55,115 nt of DNA from NCBI GenBank assembly GCA_003220615.1, contig QHTB01000144.1, positions 1 to 55,115 on the forward strand, written 5' to 3'. Both the position numbers and the translations under genes were made by a program. This stretch comes from Candidatus Rokuibacteriota bacterium. GTDB taxonomy: Bacteria > Methylomirabilota > Methylomirabilia > Rokubacteriales > CSP1-6. Below the pieces are notes generated by a model, which was not told the origin of the DNA, searched no databases, and saw only the letters and a program-made list of their open reading frames with translations. This document shows positions 19,441 through 28,423 of this stretch, one piece after another (positions within the stretch are counted from its first letter, which is position 1; the number at the start of each line of letters is the position of its first letter).

Positions 19441-20868
19441 CTACGTCTGAGGCGGGGCGTCGGGGCGAGGGCCAGGGCCACGGCGGCGGCGACGACGGCG
19501 GCGCTGAGCATCGGGAGCACTAGGCGACGCGGGCGCCGTCGGCGGATGAGGCGCGGGCGCAGGACGCGGGGCATGACCTTCGGGCCGGCGCTCACGATCG
19601 CGACGGTCGCCGCGATCACCGCGTCGGCCGGGACGGAAGCCTTCTCGCCGCCCGGCCAACCGACTGCGGCGCTCCTCGGAGTAACGGCGCCGCTCCTCGG
19701 CCGTCGGCATGATCTCGTTCACGAAGACGTCGTCGTCAGCCCACTCCACGTGAATCTTCTGACCGATGAACTTCTCGATGGCCTCGATCCGCAGCGCACT
19801 CGCCTCGTCCACCACGCTGATCGCCTTGCCGCCGGCGCCGGCGCGGGCCGTGCGGCCGATGCGATGGACGTAATCCTCGGCGTCGTCGGGCAGGTCCCAG
19901 TTCACGACGTGAGTGACTGCCTCGATGTGCAGTCCACGCGAGGCGACGTCGGTCGCCACCAGCACGGGAAGACGCCCATCCTTGAAGTCGTTGAGGATGC
20001 GCAACCGCTTTTTCTGATCCACGTCGCCGGTGAGAGCGCGTGCCTCCCAGCCGTTGCGGCCCAAACGATCCTCCAGGCGGCGCGCCTCCTCGCGCGTATT
20101 CGAGAAGATCAGGATGCGATCACCACCCTCGCGCCGGAGCAGCCCGAGCAGCAGCTTGAATTTCTCGTCACGGCCGACGTGGTAGAGGCTCTGCTCCACA
20201 CGCTCCGCGGTCTTCTGCTGGGGCGTGATGGAGATCTGGGTCGGGTTGTTCATGAACTCCCACGTCAGCTCGAGGACCCGGAACGAGAGCGTGGCCGAGA
20301 AGAGAAACGACTGTCGTTGCTCGGCCGCGGGCAGGCGGCGGAGGATGAAGCGCAGGTCGGCGATGAAGCCCATGTCGAACATGCGGTCCGCCTCGTCCAC
20401 GACCAGCACCTCGACGCGCCGCGCGCTCCAGATGTGTTGCTTGAGATAGTCGATGAGGCGGCCGGGCGTGCCGATGAGGACGTCGCAGCCCTCGCGCAGC
20501 GTGTCGCGCTGTCGGGCGTAGTCGATCCCGCCGTACACGGCCTGGATGTTGAACGGCGTGAAGCGCCCGAGCTGGTGGGCGTCGGCCTCGATCTGCACGA
20601 CCAGCTCGCGCGTGGGCGCGATGACGAGCACGCGCGGCGCCGCCGCGCCACCGGGTACGGGGCGCTCCGGCGTGCGGAGCAGGCGCGTGAACGCGGCGAT
20701 CAGGAACGCGGCGGTCTTGCCGGTCCCGGTCTGCGACTGGCCGGCGACGTCCTTGCCCTTGAGGGCCAGCGGCAAGGTCGCCTCCTGGATCGGCGTGGCG
20801 GCGACGAAGCCAGCGTCGCGGATGCCCTGCATGACCGGCTCGGGGAGGCTCAGCGTGGCAAAGTCCAT
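19441..20868 (-). CDS. DEAD-box ATP-dependent RNA helicase (RhlE-like)
   Basis: A 475-residue RNA helicase that unwinds structured RNA in ribosome assembly or mRNA turnover. Motifs in order: Q motif ATPIQEATLP, motif I SQTGTGKTA, Ia APTRELVVQ, II DEAD, III FSAT, V VATDVASRGLH, VI HRIGRTARAG. The C-terminal tail from about residue 385 is rich in Arg, Gly and Pro, as in RhlE-type proteins. It is the last gene of a tight minus-strand set with tatC and thiD (4-bp gaps). Confidence 0.95.
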   Translation of the reverse strand: MDFATLSLPEPVMQGIRDAGFVAATPIQEATLPLALKGKDVAGQSQTGTGKTAAFLIAAFTRLLRTPERPVPGGAAAPRVLVIAPTRELVVQIEADAHQLGRFTPFNIQAVYGGIDYARQRDTLREGCDVLIGTPGRLIDYLKQHIWSARRVEVLVVDEADRMFDMGFIADLRFILRRLPAAEQRQSFLFSATLSFRVLELTWEFMNNPTQISITPQQKTAERVEQSLYHVGRDEKFKLLLGLLRREGGDRILIFSNTREEARRLEDRLGRNGWEARALTGDVDQKKRLRILNDFKDGRLPVLVATDVASRGLHIEAVTHVVNWDLPDDAEDYVHRIGRTARAGAGGKAISVVDEASALRIEAIEKFIGQKIHVEWADDDVFVNEIMPTAEERRRYSEERRSRLAGRREGFRPGRRGDRGDRRDRERRPEGHAPRPAPAPHPPTAPASPSAPDAQRRRRRRRRGPGPRPDAPPQT

Positions 20869-20872
20869 CGCG

Positions 20873-21628
20873 CTAGGCCGGTGTCTCCTCGGCGACGGGC
20901 ACCGGCTTCGGCTTGCGACCGAAGATGCGCGCGCAGATGATCCCCACCTCGTAGAGGAGGATAAGGGGCCCCGCCATCAACGTCTGATTGAACGCGTCCG
21001 GCGTCGGCGTCAGTACCGCGCCCGCGATGAAGGCACCCAGGATGGCGTACTTGCGGTTCTTGGCCAGCACCTTGGGCGTGACGACGCCCATGCGCGCAGC
21101 CAGCGTGATGGCCAGCGGCAGCTCGAACACGAGACCGAAGGCCAGCGTGAACTTCAGGAGGAAGTCGATGTAGCTCCCCACCGAGATCATCGGCTGCAGC
21201 CCCGGTCGCGCGTAGGAGAGCAGGAACTGGATGGCGTAGGGCGTGACGACGAAGAGCGAAAAGGCGCCGCCGGTGATGAAGAGCAGCGACCCGACGATGA
21301 CGAACGGCATCGCGTACTTCTTCTCGTGTTGATAGAGCCCGGGCGAGACGAAGCGCCAGACCTGCCACAGGATGCCCGGCGAGGCGATGAAGAGCCCGGC
21401 GATGACCGCGACCTTCATCTGGACCCAGAACGCCTCGGTCACGGCGAGGAACACCAGCGTGTTGCCGGTCGCCTGGATCGGCTTGGCCAGATAGTCGGTC
21501 AGGCGTTGACTGAGCGGGAGCGCGATGGCGAGGCCGACGAGGAGCGCGACCAGGCTGCGCACGATCCGCACGCGCAACTCACCGAGGTGCTCCATGAACG
21601 ACATCTTGTCGGGCAGGATCGGGGTCAT
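20873..21628 (-). CDS. tatC: Sec-independent protein translocase TatC
   Basis: A 251-residue six-helix inner-membrane receptor of the twin-arginine translocase. Family signatures are MSFMEHLGELRVRIVRSL at the N-terminus, the conserved Glu/Leu in HLGELR, FGLVFELPLAITL and VLTPTPDAFNQTLMAGPL with a GIICAR ending. The window encodes at least two Tat substrates (cyclase at 5705-6793, binding protein at 9382-10767). tatA/tatB are not in the window. The gene lies between thiD and the helicase with 4-bp gaps on either side. Confidence 0.97.
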   Translation of the reverse strand: MTPILPDKMSFMEHLGELRVRIVRSLVALLVGLAIALPLSQRLTDYLAKPIQATGNTLVFLAVTEAFWVQMKVAVIAGLFIASPGILWQVWRFVSPGLYQHEKKYAMPFVIVGSLLFITGGAFSLFVVTPYAIQFLLSYARPGLQPMISVGSYIDFLLKFTLAFGLVFELPLAITLAARMGVVTPKVLAKNRKYAILGAFIAGAVLTPTPDAFNQTLMAGPLILLYEVGIICARIFGRKPKPVPVAEETPA

Positions 21629-21632
21629 CGTC

Positions 21633-22421
<789 letters not shown>

Positions 22422-22502
22422 CACTTCAGGCAGTATACGTGCCGTGGCGTGCCCGCTCAAACCGGCACGACGTGTCGTACCGGTATCGGCCTTCCGCTCG
22501 GA

Positions 22503-23180
22503 TCACGCGGGAATGACCACCGTGAACTCGCCGCGAATAGGGCCCGCCCGAAGACGCTCGAGGTGCGCGGCGGCTGGCGCGCTGACGACCTCCTCGAACT
22601 GCTTGGTCAGCTCGCGGGCCACGACGATCTCGCGTCCGCCGAAGACTTCGGCGATGGCCTGAAGCGTCGCCACGATGCGATGCGGTGACTCGTAGAGCAC
22701 GATCGTCGTCTCGAGATCAGCGAGCGCTTTCAGGCGGTTGAGCCGACGCCCCGGCTTGATCGGGAGGAACCCTTCGAAGACGAAACGATCGGCGGGCAGG
22801 CCGGCCGCCGAGAGGGCCGTGACCACCGCGCTCGGGCCAGGCACCGGAACCACCGGGACTCCGGCGGCGCGCGCTTCGCGCACGAGCAGGAAGCCGGGAT
22901 CGGAGATGCCGGGCGTGCCGGCATCGGTGACGAGCGCGATCGACGCGCCCTCCACCAGCTGACGCACGAGCTGCGGGCCCTTCCCGCGCTTGTTGTGCTC
23001 GTGATAGCTGGTGGTCGAAGTCCCGATCTCGTGACGGGCCAGCAGAATCCGGGTGTGGCGGGTGTCCTCGCAGGCGACCAGATCGACCTCGCGCAGCACG
23101 CGGAGCGCGCGCAGCGTCACGTCCTCGAGGTTGCCGATCGGCGTGGCGACGACGAAGAGGGTGCCGGGCGGCGACGTCAG
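22503..23180 (-). CDS. rsmI: 16S rRNA C1402 2'-O-methyltransferase RsmI, probable non-ATG start
   Basis: RsmI methylates the ribose of C1402 in 16S rRNA with SAM. Signatures are [62 protein letters not shown] and FEGFLP. The family N-terminus is present in frame, but no ATG, GTG or TTG lies between the upstream stop and GTG 23120, which would cut off the ATPIGN motif. A CTG at 23180 gives [17 protein letters not shown], the expected start, so an unusual CTG start (or a sequence error at an ATG) is proposed. Length is then 225 residues, somewhat shorter than many homologues. No Shine-Dalgarno is visible. Confidence 0.85.
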   Translation of the reverse strand: MTSPPGTLFVVATPIGNLEDVTLRALRVLREVDLVACEDTRHTRILLARHEIGTSTTSYHEHNKRGKGPQLVRQLVEGASIALVTDAGTPGISDPGFLLVREARAAGVPVVPVPGPSAVVTALSAAGLPADRFVFEGFLPIKPGRRLNRLKALADLETTIVLYESPHRIVATLQAIAEVFGGREIVVARELTKQFEEVVSAPAAAHLERLRAGPIRGEFTVVIPA

Positions 23181-23374
23181 ACTACGCCGACTGCCAGGAG
23201 CGCCGACGCCACAGGCGCCGCTATCACTGGCGGCGCCGAATCGCGAGCATCACGAGGCCCGACGGAGGAGCCGACCGGAGCGTACGCGGTTGTACGTGAG
23301 GATCGGTGACGACGGAGAACGACGTGAGGCGACGTGAGGCGACGCGAGTCGGCGCCGCCCACTACGCCGACTGC
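23181..23374. repeat. MITE-like repeat element between clpX and rsmI
   Basis: A 14-bp direct repeat, actacgccgactgc, lies at 23181-23194 and 23361-23374. Between them are 166 bp with an 8-bp inverted repeat, GCGCCGAC, placed exactly 5 nt inside each end (23200-23207 and the complement at 23348-23355). The interior holds a perfect 8-bp hairpin (23214-23221 with 23230-23237), a CGTAC/GTACG hairpin (23281-23296) and a 10-bp tandem, gacgtgaggc (23321, 23331, degenerate at 23341). The right copy is the end of clpX. Layout fits a small non-autonomous insertion; no transposase is encoded. Confidence 0.45.
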
Positions 23375-24609
23375 TCTTTCGCTTCCGAGACGAGGATCGG
23401 CTGCTCGTGGCTCAAGATCACCTCGCGGGTGATCACGCACTCCTTGAGCCCCTGGATCGAGGGCAGCTCGTACATGATCTCGAGCATCACCTCTTCCAGG
23501 ATGGCGCGAAGGCCGCGGGCCCCGGTACCCCGCTTGAGCGCTTCCTTGGCGATGGCGGCGACGGCGTCGTCGGTGAACTTGAGCCGCACCTTTTCGAGGT
23601 CGAAGTACTTCTGGTACTGCTTGATGATCGCGTTCTTCGGCTCCTTGAGGATGCGCACCAGGGCCTGCTCGTCGAGGTCGTGGAGCGTCGCGATCACGGG
23701 GAGCCGGCCCACGAACTCGGGGATGAGGCCGTACTTGAGCAGGTCCTCAGGCTGGATCATGGCCAGCAGGTCGCCGACCCGCCGGTCCTCCCGGCTCTTG
23801 ATCTCGGCCCCGAAGCCCATGCCGGACCGACCGACCCGGCTCTCGATGATCTTGTCGAGGCCGACGAACGCGCCGCCGCAGATGAAGAGCACGTTGCTGG
23901 TGTCGACCTGGATGAACTCCTGGTGGGGATGCTTGCGCCCGCCCTGGGGCGGCACGTTGGCCACCGTGCCCTCGAGGATCTTCAGCAGCGCTTGCTGCAC
24001 GCCTTCGCCGGAGACGTCGCGGGTGATGGACGGGTTCTCGGACTTGCGAGCGATCTTGTCGATCTCGTCGATGTAGACGATGCCGCGCTCGGCGCGCTCG
24101 ACGTCGTAATCGGCCGACTGCAGCAGCCGGAGGATGATGTTCTCGACGTCTTCCCCGACGTACCCGGCCTCGGTCAGCGTGGTGGCATCGGCGATGGTGA
24201 ACGGCACCCGCAGCATCTTGGCCAGTGTCTGGGCCAGCAGCGTCTTGCCCGAGCCGGTGGGGCCGATGAGGAGGATGTTCGACTTCTGAAGCTCCACGTC
24301 TCCGGCATCGTTCCCGGATTCGATTCGCTTGTAATGGTTATGGACGGCCACGGAAAGAATCTTCTTCGCACGGTCCTGCCCGATCACATATTGGTCGAGC
24401 ACCGTCTTGATCTCGGCCGGCTTGGGAAGCGAGCGGATCTCCCGCGACTTCTCCTCTTCCCACTCCTCGGCGATGATGTCGTTGCACAGCTCGATGCACT
24501 CGTCGCAGATGTAGACGGTGGGACCAGCGATGAGCTTGCGCACATCGTTCTGGCTCTTCCCGCAGAACGAACACTTCAACGTCCCGTTGCCTTCGCGCCG
24601 ACCCGCCAT
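23362..24609 (-). CDS. clpX: ATP-dependent Clp protease ATP-binding subunit ClpX
   Basis: A 415-residue AAA+ unfoldase that feeds substrates to ClpP. The N-terminal zinc-binding domain has [18 protein letters not shown] and ICDECIELC. The Walker A motif is [15 protein letters not shown], Walker B is YIDEIDKI, and sensor and pore-loop regions ([14 protein letters not shown]) are present. The order tig, clpP, clpX on one strand is the classic arrangement. clpP ends 14 bp before. The final codons overlap the right copy of the 14-bp repeat described at 23181-23374. Confidence 0.98.
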   Translation of the reverse strand: MAGRREGNGTLKCSFCGKSQNDVRKLIAGPTVYICDECIELCNDIIAEEWEEEKSREIRSLPKPAEIKTVLDQYVIGQDRAKKILSVAVHNHYKRIESGNDAGDVELQKSNILLIGPTGSGKTLLAQTLAKMLRVPFTIADATTLTEAGYVGEDVENIILRLLQSADYDVERAERGIVYIDEIDKIARKSENPSITRDVSGEGVQQALLKILEGTVANVPPQGGRKHPHQEFIQVDTSNVLFICGGAFVGLDKIIESRVGRSGMGFGAEIKSREDRRVGDLLAMIQPEDLLKYGLIPEFVGRLPVIATLHDLDEQALVRILKEPKNAIIKQYQKYFDLEKVRLKFTDDAVAAIAKEALKRGTGARGLRAILEEVMLEIMYELPSIQGLKECVITREVILSHEQPILVSEAKEQSA

Positions 24610-24623
24610 GCCTGACCTTGTGT

Positions 24624-25259
24624 CTATTTTTGCGTCTGCGCCGACAGCGCGGCCTGCTCGGTGACCGGCCGGGTCGTCGGCTTCGACGAGATGACTTCGT
24701 CAACGATCTTATAGTCGCGGGCCTGCTCGGCGGTCATGAAAAAGTCCCGGTCGGTGTCCCGCTGGATCTTCTCCATCGCCTGGCCGGTGTGGTGCACCAG
24801 GATGCGGTTGAGCTCCTCGCGCATCCTCAGGATTTCGCGGGCCTGGATGTCGATGTCGGTGGCCTGGCCCTGCACGCCACCGAGCGGCTGGTGGATCATG
24901 ATGCGGGCGTGGGGCAGCGCGAAGCGCTTGCCCCGGGCGCCGGCGCACAGCAGCAGCGCGCCCATCGAGGCCGCCTGCCCCATGCAGATGGTGGAGATGG
25001 CCGGCTTCACGTACTGCATGGTGTCGTAGATGGCCATGCCGGCGGTGACCGAGCCGCCCGGGGAGTTGATATAGAGGTAGATGTCCTTGTCGGGGTCTTC
25101 CGCCTCCAGGAACAGCATCTGGGCGATGACCAGGTTCGCGAGCTCGTCCTCGATGAACGTGGGCAGGAAGATGATCCTCTCCTTGAGGAGCCGGGAGAAG
25201 ATATCGAACGCCCGTTCGCCGCGGGGCGTCTGCTCGACCACCATGGGGACCAGCGCCAT
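24624..25259 (-). CDS. clpP: ATP-dependent Clp protease proteolytic subunit ClpP
   Basis: A 211-residue serine peptidase forming the tetradecameric chamber used with ClpX. The catalytic Ser is in [11 protein letters not shown], His in [13 protein letters not shown] and Asp in the [15 protein letters not shown] region. [12 protein letters not shown] is also diagnostic. The ATG at 25259 has aaggaga nearby and yields [16 protein letters not shown]; an internal ATG giving MVVEQTPRG is possible. It lies 11 bp after tig and 14 bp before clpX in transcription order. Confidence 0.98.
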   Translation of the reverse strand: MALVPMVVEQTPRGERAFDIFSRLLKERIIFLPTFIEDELANLVIAQMLFLEAEDPDKDIYLYINSPGGSVTAGMAIYDTMQYVKPAISTICMGQAASMGALLLCAGARGKRFALPHARIMIHQPLGGVQGQATDIDIQAREILRMREELNRILVHHTGQAMEKIQRDTDRDFFMTAEQARDYKIVDEVISSKPTTRPVTEQAALSAQTQK

Positions 25260-25270
25260 GAGATTCTCCT

Positions 25271-26539
25271 TCACGATCTGATCGTGGCGTGAGTGACGAG
25301 GAACTCCAGGGTGATGCGCTCGCGAAGCGCCTGGCGCAGCCCCTCGAGATCTCCGCTCTTCTCCATCATACGTCGAACGGCCGGCGCCGGGCGCTGACTT
25401 GCTTGCGCGAGCTTCTCGACCTCGGCGTCGACGACCTCGTCGGTGGGGGCGAAGCCTTCCCGCTCGGCGACCGCCTCGAGCAGGAGCCCGCGGCGGACCG
25501 CGCGCTCGGCCCCGGGCCGCAGCTCGCCGATGAGCTTGGGGTAATCCCACTGCACGCCCTCGGGATCGACGCCCTGCCGGCGCATGCGCTCGCGCGCGTG
25601 CTCGACCTGATGCGCGATCTGCCGCATGATCATCGATTCCGGCACCGCGAATGCATGGCGACCGAGCAGGGTGTCGACCACCTTCTCTTCGACGGCGTGA
25701 CGCTCCTCGCTCGCCCGGCGCGCCTCGAGCTGCTTGACGACTTCGGCGCGCAACGCCTCGAGCGTCGCGAACTCGCCCAGTGACTTCGCGAAGTCGTCGT
25801 TCAGCTCGGGGAGGATCTTCTCCTTGACCTCGATCAGCTTGAGCTCGCCCGTCCCCGACTTGCCACGCAGCGCTTCCTTGCGATAGTCGTCGGGCAACCG
25901 GAAGCCGACCTGCCGCTGCTCGCCGGTCCGCATCCCGGCCACCGCCTGATCGACCTCCGGCATGACGGAGCCGTCGCCGACCATGAACGCGTATCCGGAC
26001 TGCTGCACGGGCTGCTCGCCGTCGATCGTCAGCGTGTAGTCGACGATGACGAGATCGCCGGGCGTCGCCGCGCGCTCGACGTTGCGGAACTCGGCCTGCT
26101 GCTCGCGCATCCGGTCGAGGGTGGCGTCCGCGTCGCTGCCCGTCACCGGCGCCGCGGTATGCTCGACCTCCACGCCCTTCACGTCACCGAGCGCGATGTC
26201 GGGCTTGATCTCGACGACGGCGGTGAAGGTCAGCGGCGCGCCCTCCTCGAACCGTACGTCCTGGAGATCGGGCTCGCCGACGGGATCGAGGCGCACTTCG
26301 GACAGCGCCTGCCGGTAGACGTCAGGGATGAGATGCTGCGCGACCTCGCGGCGCACGTCGTCGGCGAAGTGGACCTTCACCAGCGAGCGCGGGACGTGGC
26401 CCTTGCGGAAACCGGGCAGTCGCGCCTGCTTCTGCACGCGATCGTACGCGCGCTCCCATTCCTTGGTGACGACGTCGGCAGGCGCCTCGACGACGAGACG
26501 CCGCTTGCAGCTCTCCATCTCCTCGACTGCGACCTTCAT
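25271..26539 (-). CDS. tig: Trigger factor, ribosome-associated chaperone
   Basis: A 422-residue chaperone and prolyl isomerase that binds nascent chains at the ribosome exit. The N-terminal ribosome-binding domain contains the signature [18 protein letters not shown]. The FKBP-type PPIase domain follows at about 150-240 ([33 protein letters not shown]), then the helical C-terminal domain. The ATG at 26539 is supported by [15 protein letters not shown]; upstream in-frame sequence crosses tRNA-Leu. It begins 15 bp after the tRNA-Leu 3' end and heads the tig-clpP-clpX run. Confidence 0.96.
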   Translation of the reverse strand: MKVAVEEMESCKRRLVVEAPADVVTKEWERAYDRVQKQARLPGFRKGHVPRSLVKVHFADDVRREVAQHLIPDVYRQALSEVRLDPVGEPDLQDVRFEEGAPLTFTAVVEIKPDIALGDVKGVEVEHTAAPVTGSDADATLDRMREQQAEFRNVERAATPGDLVIVDYTLTIDGEQPVQQSGYAFMVGDGSVMPEVDQAVAGMRTGEQRQVGFRLPDDYRKEALRGKSGTGELKLIEVKEKILPELNDDFAKSLGEFATLEALRAEVVKQLEARRASEERHAVEEKVVDTLLGRHAFAVPESMIMRQIAHQVEHARERMRRQGVDPEGVQWDYPKLIGELRPGAERAVRRGLLLEAVAEREGFAPTDEVVDAEVEKLAQASQRPAPAVRRMMEKSGDLEGLRQALRERITLEFLVTHATIRS

Positions 26540-26554
26540 CGAAGCCTCAAGTGG

Positions 26555-26642
26555 TGGTGCGAGAGGGGGGAGTCGAACCCCCAAGGGCGATCCGCCCACT
26601 GGATCCTAAGTCCAGCGCGTCTGCCAGTTTCGCCACTCTCGC
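26555..26642 (-). tRNA. tRNA-Leu (anticodon TAG)
   Basis: Acceptor stem GCGAGAG (26642-26636) pairs with CTCTCGC (26565-26559), followed by A and an encoded CCA. The anticodon loop reads cttagga, anticodon TAG, decoding CUA. A long variable arm and the T-loop gttcgact are present, as expected for a class II tRNA. It lies just upstream of tig. Confidence 0.95.
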
Positions 26643-26876
26643 ATAGATGTGGGTTTCACGCTCAGCAGAATACCCAGGAAGAGCCCGACGCCGCAAGAAG
26701 GCCCCCGTTTTGTAGATTCACCACACTTTCCTCGCTCGCTGACCGCGCGGAGCAGTCCGGACCTCCGAGAAGTTCGACGGTTGCGAATCCGGCTACTGGC
26801 ACCCACCTTGAAGCCCTCCCCCGATGCCTGGCAGCAGGCACCATCACAACCTCACGTCCATTCAGGAGGGTCGATC

Positions 26877-27221
26877 ATGACGCAAAGCAGGAGCGCATGT
26901 GCGCTCGTCGCCGCAGCGACGCTCTTCAGCATGTCGGGGATCGCGCTGGCCGCACCCACGCAGGCCGACTTCGACGCGTGTAACCGCGAAGCTCAGGCGG
27001 CTACGCAGAATCCCTCGGCATTCCCGAGGTCCAGCAGCGTCCCGGGGTCCACGGACACCAGCTCCAGTGTGAGTGGTGGCGCGTCGACCAGTGGTCGCAC
27101 GTCCGGCGCGACCGGATCGACCTCCGTCGATTCCACGCTCCTGGGCATGGCCGCTGTCGGCGCCGACGATCAGGCGTATCAGCAGGCCTACCGCGACTGC
27201 ATGAAGCGGCGCGGGTTCTAG
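26877..27221 (+). CDS. Small exported Ser/Thr/Gly-rich protein, unknown
   Basis: A 114-residue protein with a signal peptide (MTQSRSACALVAAATLFSMS, cleavage near ALA-AP), then FDACNREAQAA, a low-complexity Ser/Gly/Thr stretch (about residues 45-85), and a C-terminal helix ending YQQAYRDCMKRRGF. The two Cys (one near each end of the mature protein) could form a disulfide. A strong aggaggg precedes the ATG. No known family recognised; function unknown. The downstream hairpin at 27232-27263 probably ends its transcript. Confidence 0.75.
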   Translation: MTQSRSACALVAAATLFSMSGIALAAPTQADFDACNREAQAATQNPSAFPRSSSVPGSTDTSSSVSGGASTSGRTSGATGSTSVDSTLLGMAAVGADDQAYQQAYRDCMKRRGF

Positions 27222-27231
27222 CCTTACTCGA

Positions 27232-27263
27232 GGAGGGGCCTCTTCCGCGGAAGGGGCCCCTCC
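27232..27263 (+). terminator. Long GC hairpin terminator candidate
   Basis: GGAGGGGCC (27232-27240) pairs perfectly with GGCCCCTCC (27255-27263). Inside, CTTCC and GGAAG continue the stem around a 2-nt gap. It lies 10 bp after the small exported protein's stop and 21 bp before the next start. No T tract follows. Confidence 0.55.
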
Positions 27264-27283
27264 ACTTCTGGAGGACGAGAGCC

Positions 27284-27733
27284 ATGGCGATCAGTCACGA
27301 GGACATCATCTCGGCGCTCGACGAGCTCGTCGCGACGTGTCGCGACGGAGAAGAGGGCCTCCGCGCCGCGGCCGAGGCAGCACAGAACGCGGAGCTGCGC
27401 GGCCTTTTCCTCACGTACGCGCAGCAGCGCGGCGACTTCAGGGCCGAGCTGGAAGAGGAGATCCGCCGGCTCGGCGGCACTCCGAGCACGCGCGGCAGTA
27501 TCACCGGCTCGCTCCATCGCGGCTGGATGAGCGTCCGATCCGCCGTCGGCGGCGGCAGCGACGACAGCGTGGTCGCCGAGGCCGAGCGTGGTGAGGACGC
27601 CGCCAAGCGCGCCTACCAGGCGGCGCTCGACCGTGAGCTGCCGCCACCGATCCGCGCCATCGTGGAACGTCAGTATGCGCGCATCAGGGAGGCCCAGGAT
27701 CGCGTGCGCAGCCTGCGCGAGCGCGCGGCGTGA
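27284..27733 (+). CDS. DUF2383/PA2169-type four-helix-bundle protein
   Basis: A 149-residue helical protein of the PA2169 family (DUF2383), ferritin-like in topology. Characteristic parts are LDELVATCRDGEEGLRAAAE, FLTYAQQRGDFRAELEEEIR, LGGTPSTRGSITGSLHRGWM and ERGEDAAKRAYQAALD. Function is not established; members are often stress-associated. The ATG at 27284 has ggaggac upstream. It is cytoplasmic, with no signal peptide. Confidence 0.9.
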   Translation: MAISHEDIISALDELVATCRDGEEGLRAAAEAAQNAELRGLFLTYAQQRGDFRAELEEEIRRLGGTPSTRGSITGSLHRGWMSVRSAVGGGSDDSVVAEAERGEDAAKRAYQAALDRELPPPIRAIVERQYARIREAQDRVRSLRERAA

Positions 27734-27794
27734 GCACTGGCGTCAGCCACTGTCGGGATTCCTACCCGGCGGCGGCACCAGGCGGCGACACCTG

Positions 27795-27998
27795 TCAAGC
27801 GGCGGACTGGGGCTCGATGGTCACCGGCTCACGCAGCCGGCGTTCGAGCATTTCACGGTGCTCGATCCGGAATTTCTGGACGCAGCGCGTGCAAATCCCG
27901 TCGGTGAAGCGAACGTCCCAGCCGCGCCACGACACCACGCCATTCCAGAGGGGATGCCCGTAATAGTGAGGGTGCCACGCACACCGACCAATCATCAT
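27795..27998 (-). CDS. Small Cys/His-containing protein, possible zinc-binding
   Basis: A 67-residue protein beginning MMIGRCAWHPHYYGHPLW, with a later ICTRCVQKFRIEH segment. The early C-x-x-H and later C-x-x-C could form a zinc site; FTDGICTRC resembles small metagenomic proteins sometimes found fused or next to signalling genes. A ggagag ribosome-binding site lies six bases upstream of the first ATG (27998). It is convergent with the DUF2383 gene. Function unknown. Confidence 0.6.
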   Translation of the reverse strand: MMIGRCAWHPHYYGHPLWNGVVSWRGWDVRFTDGICTRCVQKFRIEHREMLERRLREPVTIEPQSAA

Positions 27999-28423
27999 GA
28001 GCGACTCTCCCGGTGTACATCCGAAATGAGCGATAAGACGGGTGCAATGCCCGTGCCCCACGCCGGACAAGCCCTGATACGCCTTTACGTCCCACCGTGC
28101 ACCGGGAGGCGCGAAAATTTCCGGCTAGAGAGGGAAAAGCGTTGCCTACCCCTGGCAGTGGCCTACCTCGCGAACACCCACGTCATGTGCGAAACTCTGA
28201 GATTCCCCAACTCGGGCCGGGCGCGGCCGTTGCAAGGGGAGAATGACGCCGGCGCTCCGTCGAGGCAGCCGCGTTGTGTGCGGACGTCGGAGGTTAAACT
28301 CCTCCCGCCGGCTCCAACCCTCCCCGTCAATCTTCATCGGCTGAATCCCCACCGCCCCCTGGCCACGTCCAAACGGGCGACGGCTCGAGGAGCCGTGGTG
28401 CGGGAAAGAGGGAGGCGCGAATC
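27999..28423. other. Intergenic region, nothing assigned
   Basis: About 425 bp between the minus-strand small protein and the MATE gene. It is slightly less GC-rich than its surroundings. I find no convincing coding frame, RNA gene or repeat; it should hold divergent promoters. Confidence 0.35.

Noticed and set aside
19048..20940. 630-codon plus-strand frame over the helicase
   Set aside because: Antisense to a DEAD-box gene with all motifs in order; the product is His/Arg/Asp-rich without domains.
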